Assembly (NCBI RefSeq): GCF_001006325.2
Contig: NZ_LBIA02000001.1
Span: forward strand, 3,907,501 to 3,971,500
Direction of reading: 5' to 3'
DNA length: 64,000 bases
Source: Afipia massiliensis
GTDB lineage: Bacteria > Pseudomonadota > Alphaproteobacteria > Rhizobiales > Xanthobacteraceae
Positions 16,250-25,492 of this stretch are shown here, piece by piece. Each line of letters begins with the position of its first letter. The first letter of the stretch is position 1. The translations under genes were made by a program, and so were the position numbers. Below the pieces are notes generated by a model, which saw nothing but the letters and a program-made list of their open reading frames with translations, searched no databases and was not told where the DNA came from.

Positions 16250-18160
16250 GTGGTAAATTTTGGCGTGAAGTCCGCCGAATCAAACGCCGTACCACACCCG
16301 TTGCGCCGCAACGGCAGAACCGTTGCGTGGAAACTTTGTTGCGCGGCTCTGGTCTTGTCCGGCCTCGGAGCATTGCCGGTCGCGGCTCAGCCGTCGCCTG
16401 TTCCATCTCCCGTTCATTCTCATGGCATCGCCATGCACGGCGCACCGGCGCTCCCTGCGGGGTTCGCCCATATGCCCTACGTCAATCCCGACGCACCGAA
16501 GGGCGGCCGGATCATTTTCGGGCTGCTGGGCACCTTCGATAGCCTCAATCCGTTCATCGTCAGGGGCCTCGCGGTCCAGCACATCCGCGGCTACGTGGTC
16601 GAGAGCCTGCTGGCGCGCGGCAATGACGAGCCGTTCACGCTCTACGGCCTGCTGGCGCAAACCGTCGAAACCGACAGCGCGCGGACCTACGTGACGTTCC
16701 GGCTCAATCCGCTGGCGAAGTTCTCCGACGGTAAGCCGGTGTTGGCGGAGGACGTGCTGTTTTCATGGCAGTTGATGCGCGACAAGGGCCGGCCCAATCA
16801 CCGGCTGTACTACGCCAAGGTCGAAAAAGCCGAGGCGCTGGACGACCGCACGGTGCGTTTCGATTTCGGCGGAGCCAATGACCGCGAGCTGCCGCTCATT
16901 CTCGGCCTGATGCCGATCTTCCCGAAGCACGCCGTCGATGTCGCGACCTTCGAGGATACCTCCCTCACCGGCCCCATCGGCTCCGGGCCCTACCGGGTCA
17001 CCGGCGTGCGCGCGGGCCAGAGCGTGACTCTGACGCGCAACCCCGACTACTGGGGCCGCGACCTGCCGGTGAACCGGGGTCAGTGGAACTTCGATGAGGT
17101 GCGGCTGGACTACTACCGCGAAGCCAACGGCGCGTTCGAAGCCTTCAAGCGCGGCCTCTACGACTTCCGCGCCGAGAACGAACCGCTGCGCTGGCACGAG
17201 GGCTATGACTTCGCCGCCGTGCGCAGCGGCGAGGTGATCCGCGACGAGATCACGCCCGGCACGCCGCAGCCGTCGGAGTATCTGGTGTTCAACACGCGCC
17301 GTCCCGTGTTCGCGGACATCCGCGTGCGCCAGGCGCTGACGCTGCTGTTCGATTTCGAATGGATCAACCGCAATTACTTCTTCGACCTGTACGGGCGCTC
17401 GGCGGGTTACTTCGCGGGCTCGGACCTGTCGGCCTACACGCGCCCGGCGGATGCGCGCGAAAGAACGCTGCTCGCGCCCTACGCGGCGAGCATCCGTCCC
17501 GACATCATGGACGGCAGCTATCGCCTGCCGGTCACCGATGCATCCGGCCGCGACCGCGCCTCGCTGCGCGCCGCGCTCACGCTGCTGGAACAGGCCGGTT
17601 ACCAGCTTGACGGCTCGGCGCTGCGCCACAAAGCCACCCGGGCGCCGCTGACTTTTGAGATTCTGGTCACCACCCGCGATCAGGAACGCATCGCGCTAGC
17701 CTACTCCCGCGACCTCAAGCGCGCGGGAATTACCGCGTCGGTTCGCGCGGTCGATGGCGTGCAGTTCGACCAGCGCAGGCTCTCCTTCGAGTTCGATATG
17801 ATCCAGAATCGCTGGGATCAGTCGCTGTCGCCGGGCAACGAACAGGCCTTCTACTGGGGCAGCGCCGCCGCCGACAATCAGGGCACGCGCAACTACATGG
17901 GCGCGAAGTCCCCGGCCGTCGACGCGATGATCGCCGCACTTCTCGAGGCAAAAGAGCGGACCGACTTTGTTCCCGCCGTGCGTGCGCTCGACCGGGCGCT
18001 GATCGCGGGCTTTTACGCAATTCCGATTTATAATGCGCGGCAGCAATGGATCGCGCGCTGGAATCGGATAGAACGGCCTAAGGCTACCGCACTCACCGGC
18101 TATCTGCCGGAAACGTGGTGGCACAAGCCGGGCGCCAAGCCGACTTCAGCGAAGCCGTGA
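16250..18160 (+). CDS. YejA-like extracellular solute-binding protein, family 5
   Basis: 636 residues. The N-terminal hydrophobic signal is KLCCAALVLSGLGALPVAA. The family-5 core follows: AHMPYVNPDAPKGGRIIFG and LGTFDSLNPFIVRG are characteristic of YejA, the microcin C/oligopeptide-binding proteins. FSWQLMRDKG and ITLTRNPDYWG-type segments follow. The start is the GTG at 16250 or the GTG at 16265; neither has a strong ribosome site, so the exact start is uncertain. No yejB/E/F permease or ATPase genes follow, so it must work with transporter genes elsewhere. The AMP-binding homologue begins 4 bp after its stop and is probably co-transcribed. Confidence 0.87.
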   Translation: MVNFGVKSAESNAVPHPLRRNGRTVAWKLCCAALVLSGLGALPVAAQPSPVPSPVHSHGIAMHGAPALPAGFAHMPYVNPDAPKGGRIIFGLLGTFDSLNPFIVRGLAVQHIRGYVVESLLARGNDEPFTLYGLLAQTVETDSARTYVTFRLNPLAKFSDGKPVLAEDVLFSWQLMRDKGRPNHRLYYAKVEKAEALDDRTVRFDFGGANDRELPLILGLMPIFPKHAVDVATFEDTSLTGPIGSGPYRVTGVRAGQSVTLTRNPDYWGRDLPVNRGQWNFDEVRLDYYREANGAFEAFKRGLYDFRAENEPLRWHEGYDFAAVRSGEVIRDEITPGTPQPSEYLVFNTRRPVFADIRVRQALTLLFDFEWINRNYFFDLYGRSAGYFAGSDLSAYTRPADARERTLLAPYAASIRPDIMDGSYRLPVTDASGRDRASLRAALTLLEQAGYQLDGSALRHKATRAPLTFEILVTTRDQERIALAYSRDLKRAGITASVRAVDGVQFDQRRLSFEFDMIQNRWDQSLSPGNEQAFYWGSAAADNQGTRNYMGAKSPAVDAMIAALLEAKERTDFVPAVRALDRALIAGFYAIPIYNARQQWIARWNRIERPKATALTGYLPETWWHKPGAKPTSAKP

Positions 18161-18164
18161 CCAT

Positions 18165-19700
18165 GTGAGCGAGACCTTGCAGACCGCGCCATCCTCAGCA
18201 GCGACATCATCCGGCACCGCGCTGACGCTCGACGATCTGTTTCGCCGCACCGTGTTGCGCCAGCCCGATGCAATCGCGCTGATCGATCCGCCGAACAAGG
18301 AGCGCGTCACCGGCAGCGCACCCCGGCAACTGACCTTCGCGCAGACCGATCAGGCCATCTCGGGCATCGCCGCGCGCTTCGTCGAAGCGGGGCTGCCGCC
18401 GGGCTCGATCATCGCCGTGCAGATGCCGAACACCATCGAGTTCGTGGTGACGGTGATGGCTGCGCTGCGCGCCGGTCTGGTGGTGGCGCTGCTGCCGCAA
18501 CTCTGGCGGCAATCGGAATTGACGATTGCGCTCAACCGCGTCGGCGCGCGAGCGATTGCCGGCGTCAGCCGCATCGAGATCGTCGATCACGGCGAGCTGG
18601 CACTCCATGCCGCGGCGGAAGCGTTTTCCATCAGGCAGGTTTTCGGGTTCGGTAACGATCTGCCCGAAGGCATGACGCCGCTGGAAATCACCACAAGCGG
18701 CATGAACGGCTGGCTGTCGCCCACTTTGCCGGATGCGCGCCGACCGGCGATCATTTCGTTCGACGTCACGCCGGACGGCTTTCGCGCGATCCCGCGCAAC
18801 CATCTTCAGCTGATCTCGGGCGGCCTCGCGGTTTTCCTTGAAGCCGGACTCCCGCAGGGCGCGCGGCTGCTGTCGTCGATCGCACCCGCCTCGTTCGCGG
18901 GTTTTGCGTCCTCCGTGGTGACCTGGCTTCTGAGCGGCGGATCGCTGGCGCTGCATCACCCGGCAGATTTTCAGATTCTCGAACAGCAGATCGTCGATGA
19001 CCGTCACGACACGCTGATCGTGCCCGGTCCACTGGCGATCCGGCTGGCCGAGAGCGGGACGCTCGCGCGGCCGCAAGTCGCGATCCGGCACGTCATCGGC
19101 CTGTGGCGCACGCCGGACCGCGTGACCGGAAGCAACGACTGGCAGGATACCGGCACGACGCTCACCGATATCTATCTGTTCGGCGAGATCGGACTGTTCG
19201 GCGCGCGGCGGCTTGAGGACGGCTCCGCCGCACCGATTACGCCGGGCGCATTCGGCGCGCCGCGCGGTGCGGCAAGCTCGAAGACCATCGGTGAGATCAT
19301 CGTGACGCCGAAAGCCACGCTCGCGCTGCGCGGCGCGATGGTGCCGGTCGCCGCCTATCGCATCTCGTCCGAGGACTCTCTGACGGAAACACCCGTGCTC
19401 GATTACGTCGACACCGGTTACGCCGCGCATGTCGATCGCGTCACCGGCGCCATCGGCATCACCGCGCCGCCTGTCGGGATCGTCGGTGTCGGTGGCTATC
19501 GTTTCCTGTCGCAGGATCTCGATGCATGGGCGAAGCGACTGACAGCCGGCGCCATGCTGACCGCGTTGCCGGATCAACTGAACGGCTTCCGCCTTGCCGG
19601 ACGCGCCGGCGACAACAGCCGCGCCCGTGAAGCGCTGGGCGAACTGGGGCTTAATCCGCTAATGGTCGAAGCGTTTCGCGACCGTTCCAGCGGAACCTGA
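18165..19700 (+). CDS. AMP-binding (class I adenylate-forming) homologue with degenerate active site
   Basis: 511 residues starting at a GTG 4 bp after the previous stop (the overlapping ATG is followed at once by TGA). The ANL superfamily layout is recognisable: PPGSIIAVQMPNTIEFVVTV ... AALRAGLVVALLPQLW. At the place of the phosphate-binding loop ([ST]SGTTGxPKG), about residue 196, it reads ISFDVTPDGFRAIPRNH, without the Gly/Ser/Thr/Lys residues. The A5 motif is reduced to FGEIG and the A7 motif to VDTGYAAHVD. It may be a pseudoenzyme or bind a different ligand. Co-directional with the YejA-like gene. Confidence 0.78.
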   Translation: MSETLQTAPSSAATSSGTALTLDDLFRRTVLRQPDAIALIDPPNKERVTGSAPRQLTFAQTDQAISGIAARFVEAGLPPGSIIAVQMPNTIEFVVTVMAALRAGLVVALLPQLWRQSELTIALNRVGARAIAGVSRIEIVDHGELALHAAAEAFSIRQVFGFGNDLPEGMTPLEITTSGMNGWLSPTLPDARRPAIISFDVTPDGFRAIPRNHLQLISGGLAVFLEAGLPQGARLLSSIAPASFAGFASSVVTWLLSGGSLALHHPADFQILEQQIVDDRHDTLIVPGPLAIRLAESGTLARPQVAIRHVIGLWRTPDRVTGSNDWQDTGTTLTDIYLFGEIGLFGARRLEDGSAAPITPGAFGAPRGAASSKTIGEIIVTPKATLALRGAMVPVAAYRISSEDSLTETPVLDYVDTGYAAHVDRVTGAIGITAPPVGIVGVGGYRFLSQDLDAWAKRLTAGAMLTALPDQLNGFRLAGRAGDNSRAREALGELGLNPLMVEAFRDRSSGT

Positions 19701-19741
19701 GGAGATACGAATCCGATCCGTGTCTATTGGATCAGATTCCA

Positions 19742-19806
19742 TCCCCGCTCGTCCCCGCGAACGCGGGGACCCAGCGCTGGATTCCCGCTTCCGCGGGAAT
19801 GAACGG
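19742..19806. repeat. Paired CCCCGCGAACGCGGGG / TTCCCGC..GCGGGAA hairpins
   Basis: Same tandem hairpin arrangement as at 12848: CCCCGCGAACGCGGGG, a short spacer, then TTCCCGCTTCCGCGGGAA. It lies after the AMP-binding homologue. Confidence 0.85.
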
Positions 19807-19946
19807 AGAGAACGTGTTTCGATTCAGCGGAACCTGACCCCGTCATTTCATCGATTGCATTGACCTGCCATTAAGAGCCGCGGGTTAAGGTTTCGCGCAG
19901 CGCCGACACGTTCGGCAAACCGCGTTTCTCAAGAGTTTGCAGCACC

Positions 19947-21191
19947 ATGTCGCAGCAAGGCCCGATCGTCATTGTCTCAAATCGGGAAGGCCACGCACTT
20001 TCGGGCGCGATCACGCAGGTCAAGGCGTTTCCGATGGTGGGTGTCGACTGGTCCGACGCCATGGATGCCGTTGCGCGGCTGCGGCCTGCCGCAATGCTCC
20101 TCACCGATCTCGACGGTCATGAGGACATGCTGGCGGATCTCGCGGAACGCACCGCCCGCATCGATCCCTATGTGCCGCTGATCGCCCTCGACCCCGGCAC
20201 AGTTTTGCCGCGAAATGTTCTTCCTTTCACCCAGGCAAGCCGAACTCCGGAGCGCCTCGTCAGCCGCCTCAACGCCGCGCTGCGCGTCCGTGCGCTGCAC
20301 GCCACCCTGCTCCGCCGCCTGTCCAACAACCGCGGCACCTCCACACGCATCGCGACGAGCGATCCGATCGATGACGCGACCGTCCTGCTGCTGGGACGCG
20401 GAGGCGCGTACCCGGCCCTGTCGGTTGCACTCGGCGAACAGATGGGCGTCGTCGGCGCACTGAGTATCGAAGCCGCCGCCAAGCACCTCAATGCGCGCGA
20501 ACTTGACGGCATCATCGTCGGCGACGGCTTCACGCCGCGTGTTCTGGATGCCTTCCTGACGGTGCTCTCGGAAGATTCCCGGTTCCGCAATCTTCCCGTC
20601 GTGGTGAGAAGCCTGTCCGGGCTGACCGCCGACTACGATCTGCCGAACCTTGAAGTCGCCGACGCCGATCCGCCGATGCTTGCGGCGCATGCCGTTCCGC
20701 TGATCAGGCAGCAGGCGTTCGAGTCCCGCATCGGCCGCGCCCTGAAATCCATCGATGTGGGCGGACTGCTCGATCCCCGCACCGGACTGCTGAACGAGGA
20801 CGCCTTCAGCCGCGACTTCGAGACTGCCGTCACGGAAAGTCAGACCCGCGGCGCGGGATTGTCCGTCGCCCGCATTTCCTTCGCGCAGGGCTCGATCTCC
20901 GAGCGGATGCGTCTTGATGCTGCGCGCATTCTCAGCCGCCTGATGCGGCGGATGGATTTCGCGACGCTCGATGAATATGGCGCGATCATTATCGTGTTCG
21001 CCGAGGCCGACCTGCGCAATGCACACGCCATCGCGCGGCGGCTCACCAGCGTATTGAAGCACACCATGTTCAGCACCAAGCGCGACCAGCGGCTCGATCC
21101 GCAGGTCACGGTCGCGACGCTGATGCCCGGCGATACGGCATCGATGGTGCTCGGGCGGCTGCATGCCGATGGACATCGGGTCGCGTCGTAA
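19947..21191 (+). CDS. Receiver-like plus degenerate GGDEF-domain protein
   Basis: 414 residues. The first 120 look receiver-like (VIVSNREGHALSGAITQVKA, then AAMLLTDLDGHEDML). A second receiver-like segment spans about 145-245 (ATVLLLGRGGAYPALSVAL, ...ELDGIIVGDGF). The last 150 begin DPRTGLLNEDAFSRDFE, the usual entry of GGDEF domains. The GGDEF motif itself is replaced by LDEYGAIII at about residue 341, so cyclic-di-GMP synthesis is not expected. Similar 'GGDEF-like' proteins occur across Bradyrhizobiaceae. It may sense or scaffold rather than catalyse. It stands alone between repeats. Confidence 0.75.
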   Translation: MSQQGPIVIVSNREGHALSGAITQVKAFPMVGVDWSDAMDAVARLRPAAMLLTDLDGHEDMLADLAERTARIDPYVPLIALDPGTVLPRNVLPFTQASRTPERLVSRLNAALRVRALHATLLRRLSNNRGTSTRIATSDPIDDATVLLLGRGGAYPALSVALGEQMGVVGALSIEAAAKHLNARELDGIIVGDGFTPRVLDAFLTVLSEDSRFRNLPVVVRSLSGLTADYDLPNLEVADADPPMLAAHAVPLIRQQAFESRIGRALKSIDVGGLLDPRTGLLNEDAFSRDFETAVTESQTRGAGLSVARISFAQGSISERMRLDAARILSRLMRRMDFATLDEYGAIIIVFAEADLRNAHAIARRLTSVLKHTMFSTKRDQRLDPQVTVATLMPGDTASMVLGRLHADGHRVAS

Positions 21192-21228
21192 GGGCAGCGT
21201 TCCTGCCTTCAATGCCCTAGCTGCTGAT

Positions 21229-21309
21229 CGTCATTGCGAGCGAAGCGAGGCAATCCAGAGCTTCAAACAAGGGTTGGATTGCTTTGTCGCTGCGCTCCTC
21301 GCAATGACA
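21229..21309. repeat. TCATTGCGAG/CAATCCAG palindromic repeat, copy 3
   Basis: CGTCATTGCGAGCGAAGCGA...CAATCCAG pairs with TTGGATTGCTTTGTCGCTGC...CTCGCAATGACA. It lies between convergent genes and is immediately followed by another hairpin-type repeat. Confidence 0.88.
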
Positions 21310-21321
21310 GCGCCCCCATAT

Positions 21322-21409
21322 CCGCTCGCCCCCGCGAAAGCGGGGACGACCCAAGGCTGAGTGTTGAGACGATGAGAACTGGATTCCCGCGTTCGCGGGA
21401 ATGAGCGGC
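21322..21409. repeat. CCCCCGCGAAAGCGGGG / TTCCCGC..GCGGGAA hairpins
   Basis: CCCCGCGAAAGCGGGG is followed, after about 40 bp, by TGGATTCCCGCGTTCGCGGGAA. It abuts the mfd 3' end (11 bp) and may serve as its transcription end. Confidence 0.83.
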
Positions 21410-21419
21410 GGAAAATGAA

Positions 21420-24400
21420 TTACGCCGCCTTCTTGCCCTCAGCCAGATTGGCGAGATCGCGCAGGATCGTGGTCGTGCCCTCGACGCGCTCTTCGGGAGT
21501 TCTCCATTCCTGGAAAAACACCACCTTCATGTCGGGGCGCACCTTCGCGGCCTGCCCGTGCTGGCGGATAAAGTAAACCAGCTTCTCGGGTTGCGCGAAC
21601 GAGTTGTCACGGAAGGTAATGACCGCGCCCTTCGGCCCGGCATCGACCTTCTCGATGTTGGCGCGGCGGCAATACGACTTGATCGCCGCGATCTGGAACA
21701 GATAGCGCACCTCGTCCGGCAGCGGGCCGAAACGGTCGCGCAACTCCGCGCCGAAGTTCTCGATCTCGTCGTCGGTGTCGAGGTCCGCAAGGCGACGATA
21801 CAGCGACAGCCGGATCGAGAGATCCTGTACGTAGTCTTCCGGAATGAGCACCGGCATGCCGAGCGTGATCTGCGGCGACCAGCGATCCGCGACTGGCTCG
21901 GAGATGCCGGCCTTGAGCGAGAGGATCGCCTCCTCCAGCATGGATTGATAAAGCTCGAAGCCGACTTCCTTGATGTGGCCGGACTGCTCCTCGCCGAGCA
22001 GATTGCCCGCGCCGCGAATATCCAGATCGTGCGACGCCAATTGGAATCCTGCGCCGAGGTTTTCCAGCGACTGCAGCACCTTCAGGCGGCGCTCGGCCTG
22101 CGCCGTGATCTTCTGCTGCGCCGGCAGCGTGAACAGCGCATAGGCGCGCAGCTTCGAGCGGCCGACGCGGCCACGCAATTGATAAAGCTGCGCGAGACCG
22201 AACATATCGGCGCGATGCACGATCAGCGTGTTCGCGGACGGAATATCCAGTCCAGACTCGACAATCGTGGTCGACAGCAGGACGTCATACTTACCGTCGT
22301 AGAACGCGGACATGATGTCCTCGATCACGGTCGGCGGCATCTGGCCGTGCGCGACCGCGACCTTCATCTCGGGCACGTGCTTGTCGAGGAAATCCTTGGC
22401 CTCGGCGAGATACTCGATACGCGGACACACATAGAACGCCTGACCGCCGCGATAGCGCTCGCGCAGCAGCGCTTCGCGGATCATCAGCGGATCGTGCGGC
22501 GCGATGAAGGTGCGCACCGCGAGGCGATCGACCGGCGGCGATGCGATGATCGACAGTTCGCGCACACCCGTCAGCGCCAGTTGCAGCGTGCGCGGGATCG
22601 GTGTCGCGCTTAGTGTCAGCACGTGAACTTCCGCGCGCAACTGCTTCAGCCGCTCCTTGTGCGAGACGCCGAAGTGCTGCTCCTCGTCCACGATCAACAG
22701 ACCGAGGTCCTTGAACTTGATCGCCTTGCCCAGCAGCGCGTGGGTGCCGACGATGATGTCGATCTTGCCGTCCGTGAGATCCTTCTTGACCTGCGTCATC
22801 TGCTTGGGCGCGACGAGGCGCGAGGCCTGCGCCACGTTCACGGGGAAACCCTTGAACCGCTCGGTGAAGGTCTTGGTGTGCTGCCGCGCCAGCAGCGTGG
22901 TCGGCACCACGACCGCGACCTGCTTGCCGTCCAAAGCAACCGCAAAAGCCGCGCGCAACGCCACTTCCGTCTTGCCGAAGCCGACGTCACCGCAGACCAG
23001 ACGGTCCATCGGACGCCCGGCGTCGAGGTCATGCAGCGCGGCAGTGATCGCGCCGAGCTGGTCTTCGGTCTCCTCATACGGAAAGCGCGCGCAGAATTCG
23101 TCGTAGGTGCCCTGATGCACCGGAAACTTCGGCGCGACGTGCACATGCCGTTCGGCGGCGATCTTGATCAGGTCGCCCGCGATCTCGCGGATACGGTTCT
23201 TGAGCTTGGCCTTGCGCGCCTGCCATCCGCCGCCGCCCAGTCGGTCCAGTTCGACATTGCTCTGGTCGGAACCGTAGCGCGACAGCAGTTCGATGTTTTC
23301 GACCGGGAGAAACAGTTTCGTTTCGTTGGCATAGTGCAGTTCGAGACAGTCGTGCGGCGCGCCGCCGACCTGCAGCGTCTGCAAGCCCACGAAGCGCCCA
23401 ATTCCGTGTTCGACGTGCACCACCAGATCGCCGGTGGCGAGGCTGGTGACTTCGGAAATGAAGTTCTCGAGCTTGCGGGTGGCCTTGCGCGGACGCACGA
23501 GGCGGTCGCCGAGAATGTCCTGCTCGGTGATCAGCGCGATGGTCTCGGTCTCGAAACCGGATTCGAGGCCGACCACGGCCAGCATGGTCTCGTTGCGCGG
23601 CGTCGCCTGCACCGCGCGCCACGAATTCACGCTGGTGGTGTTGAGCAGCTTGTGGTCCTTGAGCATGCTCGCCATGCGGTCGCGCGAACCTTCGGACCAC
23701 AGCGCGACGACGACTTTCTTGCGCGCGGCCTGCAGACCGTTGATATGCGCGACCACACCTTCGAACACGTTGACCTTGGTGTCTCCGCGCTCTGGTGCAA
23801 AGTCGCGGCCTTGCCGCGCGTCGATGTCGATGACACCCTCGCCCTCGGGCAAGGCAAACGGTGTCAGCCGCGCCAGCGAACTGTCGGAAAGCTGCGATGC
23901 CCATTCGGTGTCGGTGAGGTACAGCCGGTCCGGCGGCAGCGGCTTGTAAATAGCGCCGCCGCCCGGCGTGTCCATCACCTCGCGCCGCGCTTCATAGTAG
24001 TCGTTGATCTGCGTGAAGCGTTCGCGCGCGGCATCCTCCGCCAGCGGCTCCATCACAATGGGCGCAGCACCGAGATAATCGAACAGCGTGTCCATCCGCT
24101 CCTGAAACAGCGGCAGCCAGTGCTCCATGCCGGGATGGCGGCGGCCTTCGCTGACCGCCTCGTACAGCATGTCATCGCGGTCCGGCGCGCCGAACGTCGC
24201 GACATAGCCCATGCGGAAACGCTTGATGGTTTCCGTCACCAGCTGGAATTCCGATACCGGCACGAGATCGAGCCCGCGCATGTCGTGCAGCGTGCGCTGG
24301 GATTCCGCGTCAAACGTGCGGATCGATTCCAGCGTGTCGCCGAAGAAATCGAATCTCACCGGCTGATCGAGCCCGGCCGGATAAAGATCGAGAATGCCAC

Positions 24401-24935
24401 CGCGCACCGCGTATTCGCCCGGTTCGCGCACGGTCGAGGTGCGGTTGTAGCCGTTGTGCTCGAGCCACGCCGCGATGTTGTCCATCGCCACGCGATGTCC
24501 GGGCGCGACCGACAGCGCCTGCGCCGCCACTACATCGCGCGCAGGCACGCGCTGAACGATGGCGTTGACCGTGGTCAGAACGATCAGCGGCTTCTCGCTG
24601 CCCTGAAGACGCGAGAGCTTTGCCAATGTGGTCAGGCGCTGCGCCAGAATGCCGCCATGGGGCGACACGCGGTCATAAGGCTGACAGTCCCACGCTGGGA
24701 ACTGCATCACCGGCAAGTCCGGTGCGAAGAATTCCAGCGCACGCGCCAGCTGCGCCATGCGCGGCCCATCGCGGCAGACGACGGCGAGACTGATGGCGGG
24801 CGGGTTCGGCTTGGCCGCGACCGCGCGCGCCATGTCCGACACCACCAGCGCCTCCGCGCCGTCGGCGACGTTCGACAGCGTCAGCGCGTGGCCGAGGCGA
24901 AGCGATTGGGCCGGAGATCGGACAGGCGACTTCAT
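21420..24935 (-). CDS. mfd: Transcription-repair coupling factor Mfd
   Basis: 1171-residue ATP-dependent translocase that removes RNA polymerase stalled at lesions and recruits UvrA. The UvrB-like N-terminal module (residues 1-340, MQFPAWDCQPYDRVSPHGGI) is followed by the RNA-polymerase-interacting region (GDLVVHVEHGIGRFVGL, about 500). The RecG-like helicase core has Walker A GDVGFGKTEVALRAA at about 645 and the DEEQ box IVDEEQHFGVSHKERL near 750. QLRGRVGRSKLRAYA is motif VI, and the C-terminal TRCF regulatory domain follows. It overlaps sdhE by 4 bp, an order found in other Rhizobiales, with recG divergent. Confidence 0.97.
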   Translation of the reverse strand: MKSPVRSPAQSLRLGHALTLSNVADGAEALVVSDMARAVAAKPNPPAISLAVVCRDGPRMAQLARALEFFAPDLPVMQFPAWDCQPYDRVSPHGGILAQRLTTLAKLSRLQGSEKPLIVLTTVNAIVQRVPARDVVAAQALSVAPGHRVAMDNIAAWLEHNGYNRTSTVREPGEYAVRGGILDLYPAGLDQPVRFDFFGDTLESIRTFDAESQRTLHDMRGLDLVPVSEFQLVTETIKRFRMGYVATFGAPDRDDMLYEAVSEGRRHPGMEHWLPLFQERMDTLFDYLGAAPIVMEPLAEDAARERFTQINDYYEARREVMDTPGGGAIYKPLPPDRLYLTDTEWASQLSDSSLARLTPFALPEGEGVIDIDARQGRDFAPERGDTKVNVFEGVVAHINGLQAARKKVVVALWSEGSRDRMASMLKDHKLLNTTSVNSWRAVQATPRNETMLAVVGLESGFETETIALITEQDILGDRLVRPRKATRKLENFISEVTSLATGDLVVHVEHGIGRFVGLQTLQVGGAPHDCLELHYANETKLFLPVENIELLSRYGSDQSNVELDRLGGGGWQARKAKLKNRIREIAGDLIKIAAERHVHVAPKFPVHQGTYDEFCARFPYEETEDQLGAITAALHDLDAGRPMDRLVCGDVGFGKTEVALRAAFAVALDGKQVAVVVPTTLLARQHTKTFTERFKGFPVNVAQASRLVAPKQMTQVKKDLTDGKIDIIVGTHALLGKAIKFKDLGLLIVDEEQHFGVSHKERLKQLRAEVHVLTLSATPIPRTLQLALTGVRELSIIASPPVDRLAVRTFIAPHDPLMIREALLRERYRGGQAFYVCPRIEYLAEAKDFLDKHVPEMKVAVAHGQMPPTVIEDIMSAFYDGKYDVLLSTTIVESGLDIPSANTLIVHRADMFGLAQLYQLRGRVGRSKLRAYALFTLPAQQKITAQAERRLKVLQSLENLGAGFQLASHDLDIRGAGNLLGEEQSGHIKEVGFELYQSMLEEAILSLKAGISEPVADRWSPQITLGMPVLIPEDYVQDLSIRLSLYRRLADLDTDDEIENFGAELRDRFGPLPDEVRYLFQIAAIKSYCRRANIEKVDAGPKGAVITFRDNSFAQPEKLVYFIRQHGQAAKVRPDMKVVFFQEWRTPEERVEGTTTILRDLANLAEGKKAA

Positions 24936-25222
24936 GAACGCTGGCTCGCATCGAGATGCTGCTTGATGCGGATGAAGACGCCGTCCCGGTATGGAGACAC
25001 GAGCGGCTGGGCGCCACTGAACGCCGCATAAAGATCAGGGTCCGGCAATTCCATCAGGCTTTCGAGGTCGGTCATCTCCGCGTCGGACAGCGCCGCGATA
25101 TTCGCGTCGGCAAAGCCCCCGAGGATCAGATCCATCTCGCGCGTGCCGCGGTGCCAGCAGCGGAACAGCAGGCGCTTGCGTCTGTCGTCAAGACCATCGC
25201 TCGATCGTGTCGTACCTGTCAT
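24932..25222 (-). CDS. sdhE: FAD assembly factor SdhE (succinate dehydrogenase assembly factor 2)
   Basis: 96 residues with the SdhE/Sdh5 signature RGTREMDLILGGFA (the RGxxE motif) at about residue 26, preceded by RRKRLLFRCWH. It promotes covalent flavinylation of SdhA in the cytoplasm. The C-terminal tail FIRIKQHLDASQRS is usual. Translationally coupled to mfd through ATGA. A repeat separates it from the divergent recG. Confidence 0.92.
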   Translation of the reverse strand: MTGTTRSSDGLDDRRKRLLFRCWHRGTREMDLILGGFADANIAALSDAEMTDLESLMELPDPDLYAAFSGAQPLVSPYRDGVFIRIKQHLDASQRS

Positions 25223-25358
25223 CCGTCACCTTCTCCAACGCAAAAAGCCCGGACGGTGCCGGGGAGGCTGATATAGCTATCGAAAGCGGCGCTGTCAGTA
25301 TTTTCCTGCGCGTGCGTGCTGCGCTTGGGCGTCATGGCGGGGTGGCGGCCCCCGCGGC

Positions 25359-25450
25359 CGTCATTGCGAGGAGCGCAAGCGACGAAGCAATCCAGTTCTT
25401 CATGTATGATACAAAGGAATCTGGATTGCTTCGCTACGCTCGCAATGACG
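25359..25450. repeat. TCATTGCGAG/CAATCCAG palindromic repeat, copy 4
   Basis: CGTCATTGCGAGGAGCGCAA...CAATCCAG pairs with CTGGATTGCTTCGCTACGCT...GCAATGACG. It sits in the sdhE-recG divergent spacer and ends 43 bp before the recG start, so any recG promoter is in, or just downstream of, the repeat. Confidence 0.88.
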
Positions 25451-25492
25451 TTGGGCGGCGATTCGGCCCGAAATTCCGCTTTAGGTTTCTCG

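Noticed and set aside
22623-25031. 802-residue open frame antisense to mfd
   Set aside because: It is a high-GC shadow of mfd, with Arg/His-rich composition and no family motifs; the minus-strand Mfd is unmistakable.
25316-25492. 59-residue N-terminal extension of RecG
   Set aside because: It translates the palindromic repeat and spacer; the RecG family start is at 25493.
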